The notes beneath the pieces were generated by a model. It made no database searches. It had not been told where the DNA came from and saw nothing but the letters and a program-made list of their open reading frames with translations. This document shows, piece after piece, positions 63,742-64,000 of a stretch of DNA of 64,000 nt. The stretch's first letter is position 1, and the number at the start of each line of letters is the position of its first letter. The stretch is from Kushneria konosiri (GTDB lineage: Bacteria; Pseudomonadota; Gammaproteobacteria; Pseudomonadales; Halomonadaceae), in assembly GCF_002155145.1 (NCBI RefSeq), contig NZ_CP021323.1, positions 1,488,001 through 1,552,000 of the forward strand, read 5' to 3'. A program made the position numbers and the translations under genes.

Positions 63742-64000
<259 letters not shown>

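Overview
This window reads as a contiguous piece of chromosome from a gammaproteobacterium, most likely a member of the Halomonadaceae (Halomonas/Kushneria/Chromohalobacter type). This is judged from gene order, protein sequence character and high-GC codon use; no database search was possible. Nearly every interval is filled with housekeeping or metabolic genes. I saw no transposase, integrase, phage gene, CRISPR array, rRNA or tRNA.

Layout. 0-4.2 kb: the end of waaA (Kdo transferase), a small unknown gene, rpiA, ilvA and a 31-residue membrane peptide. 4.2-10.3 kb: the conserved divergent block ygfA-ssrS(6S RNA)-zapA // ygfB-pepP-ubiH-ubiI. Two perfect 16-bp ParB sites (parS) lie at 2299 and 10345, which suggests the window belongs to the origin-proximal part of the chromosome. 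10.4-17.3 kb: a lipoprotein, the ctp-envC-gpmI group, then yibN-secB-rsmE. 17.4-25 kb: poxB, an Old Yellow Enzyme, gshB-algH-yqgF, pyrB and glutaminase. 25.2-31.8 kb: three paralogous stress-type short-chain dehydrogenases interrupted by yjjV and an AT-rich gap, then a periplasmic GH3 beta-glucosidase. 32-37.8 kb: a D-amino-acid module (PLP D-amino-acid deaminase, IclR regulator, D-aminoacylase, RidA, Na+/solute symporter) with a tandem palindromic operator. 37.8-48.8 kb: PAP2 phosphatase, a beta-hydroxyacid dehydrogenase, a 26-residue membrane peptide, serA, xseB-ispA-dxs-djlA, a thioesterase, ribA, and hemE with an overlapping DCC protein. 49-53.4 kb: the aapJQMP amino-acid ABC transporter behind a sigma-54 promoter and an NtrC-like site. 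53.4-61.9 kb: four tandem chemoreceptor genes, each with its own sigma-28-type promoter and most followed by a strong terminator. 61.9-64 kb: fpr, azoR and the 3' part of a PII gene.

How the parts work together. Several links are metabolic. The D-amino-acid cluster can import, deacylate and deaminate its substrates, and RidA can quench the reactive enamine. The aap transporter, glutaminase and PII all point to nitrogen supply, and the aap promoter carries the NtrC/sigma-54 signature. The receptor array is controlled like late flagellar genes.

The most notable observations are the two parS sites, the 6S RNA gene, a probable one-base deletion in a G6 run at the 3' end of aapJ, the four FliA-like promoters, a probable gene-conversion tract between two receptor genes, a YibN rhodanese without catalytic cysteine, and two very small membrane-protein genes. 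I did not find a convincing novel multi-gene system; the window is mostly well-known core genome.
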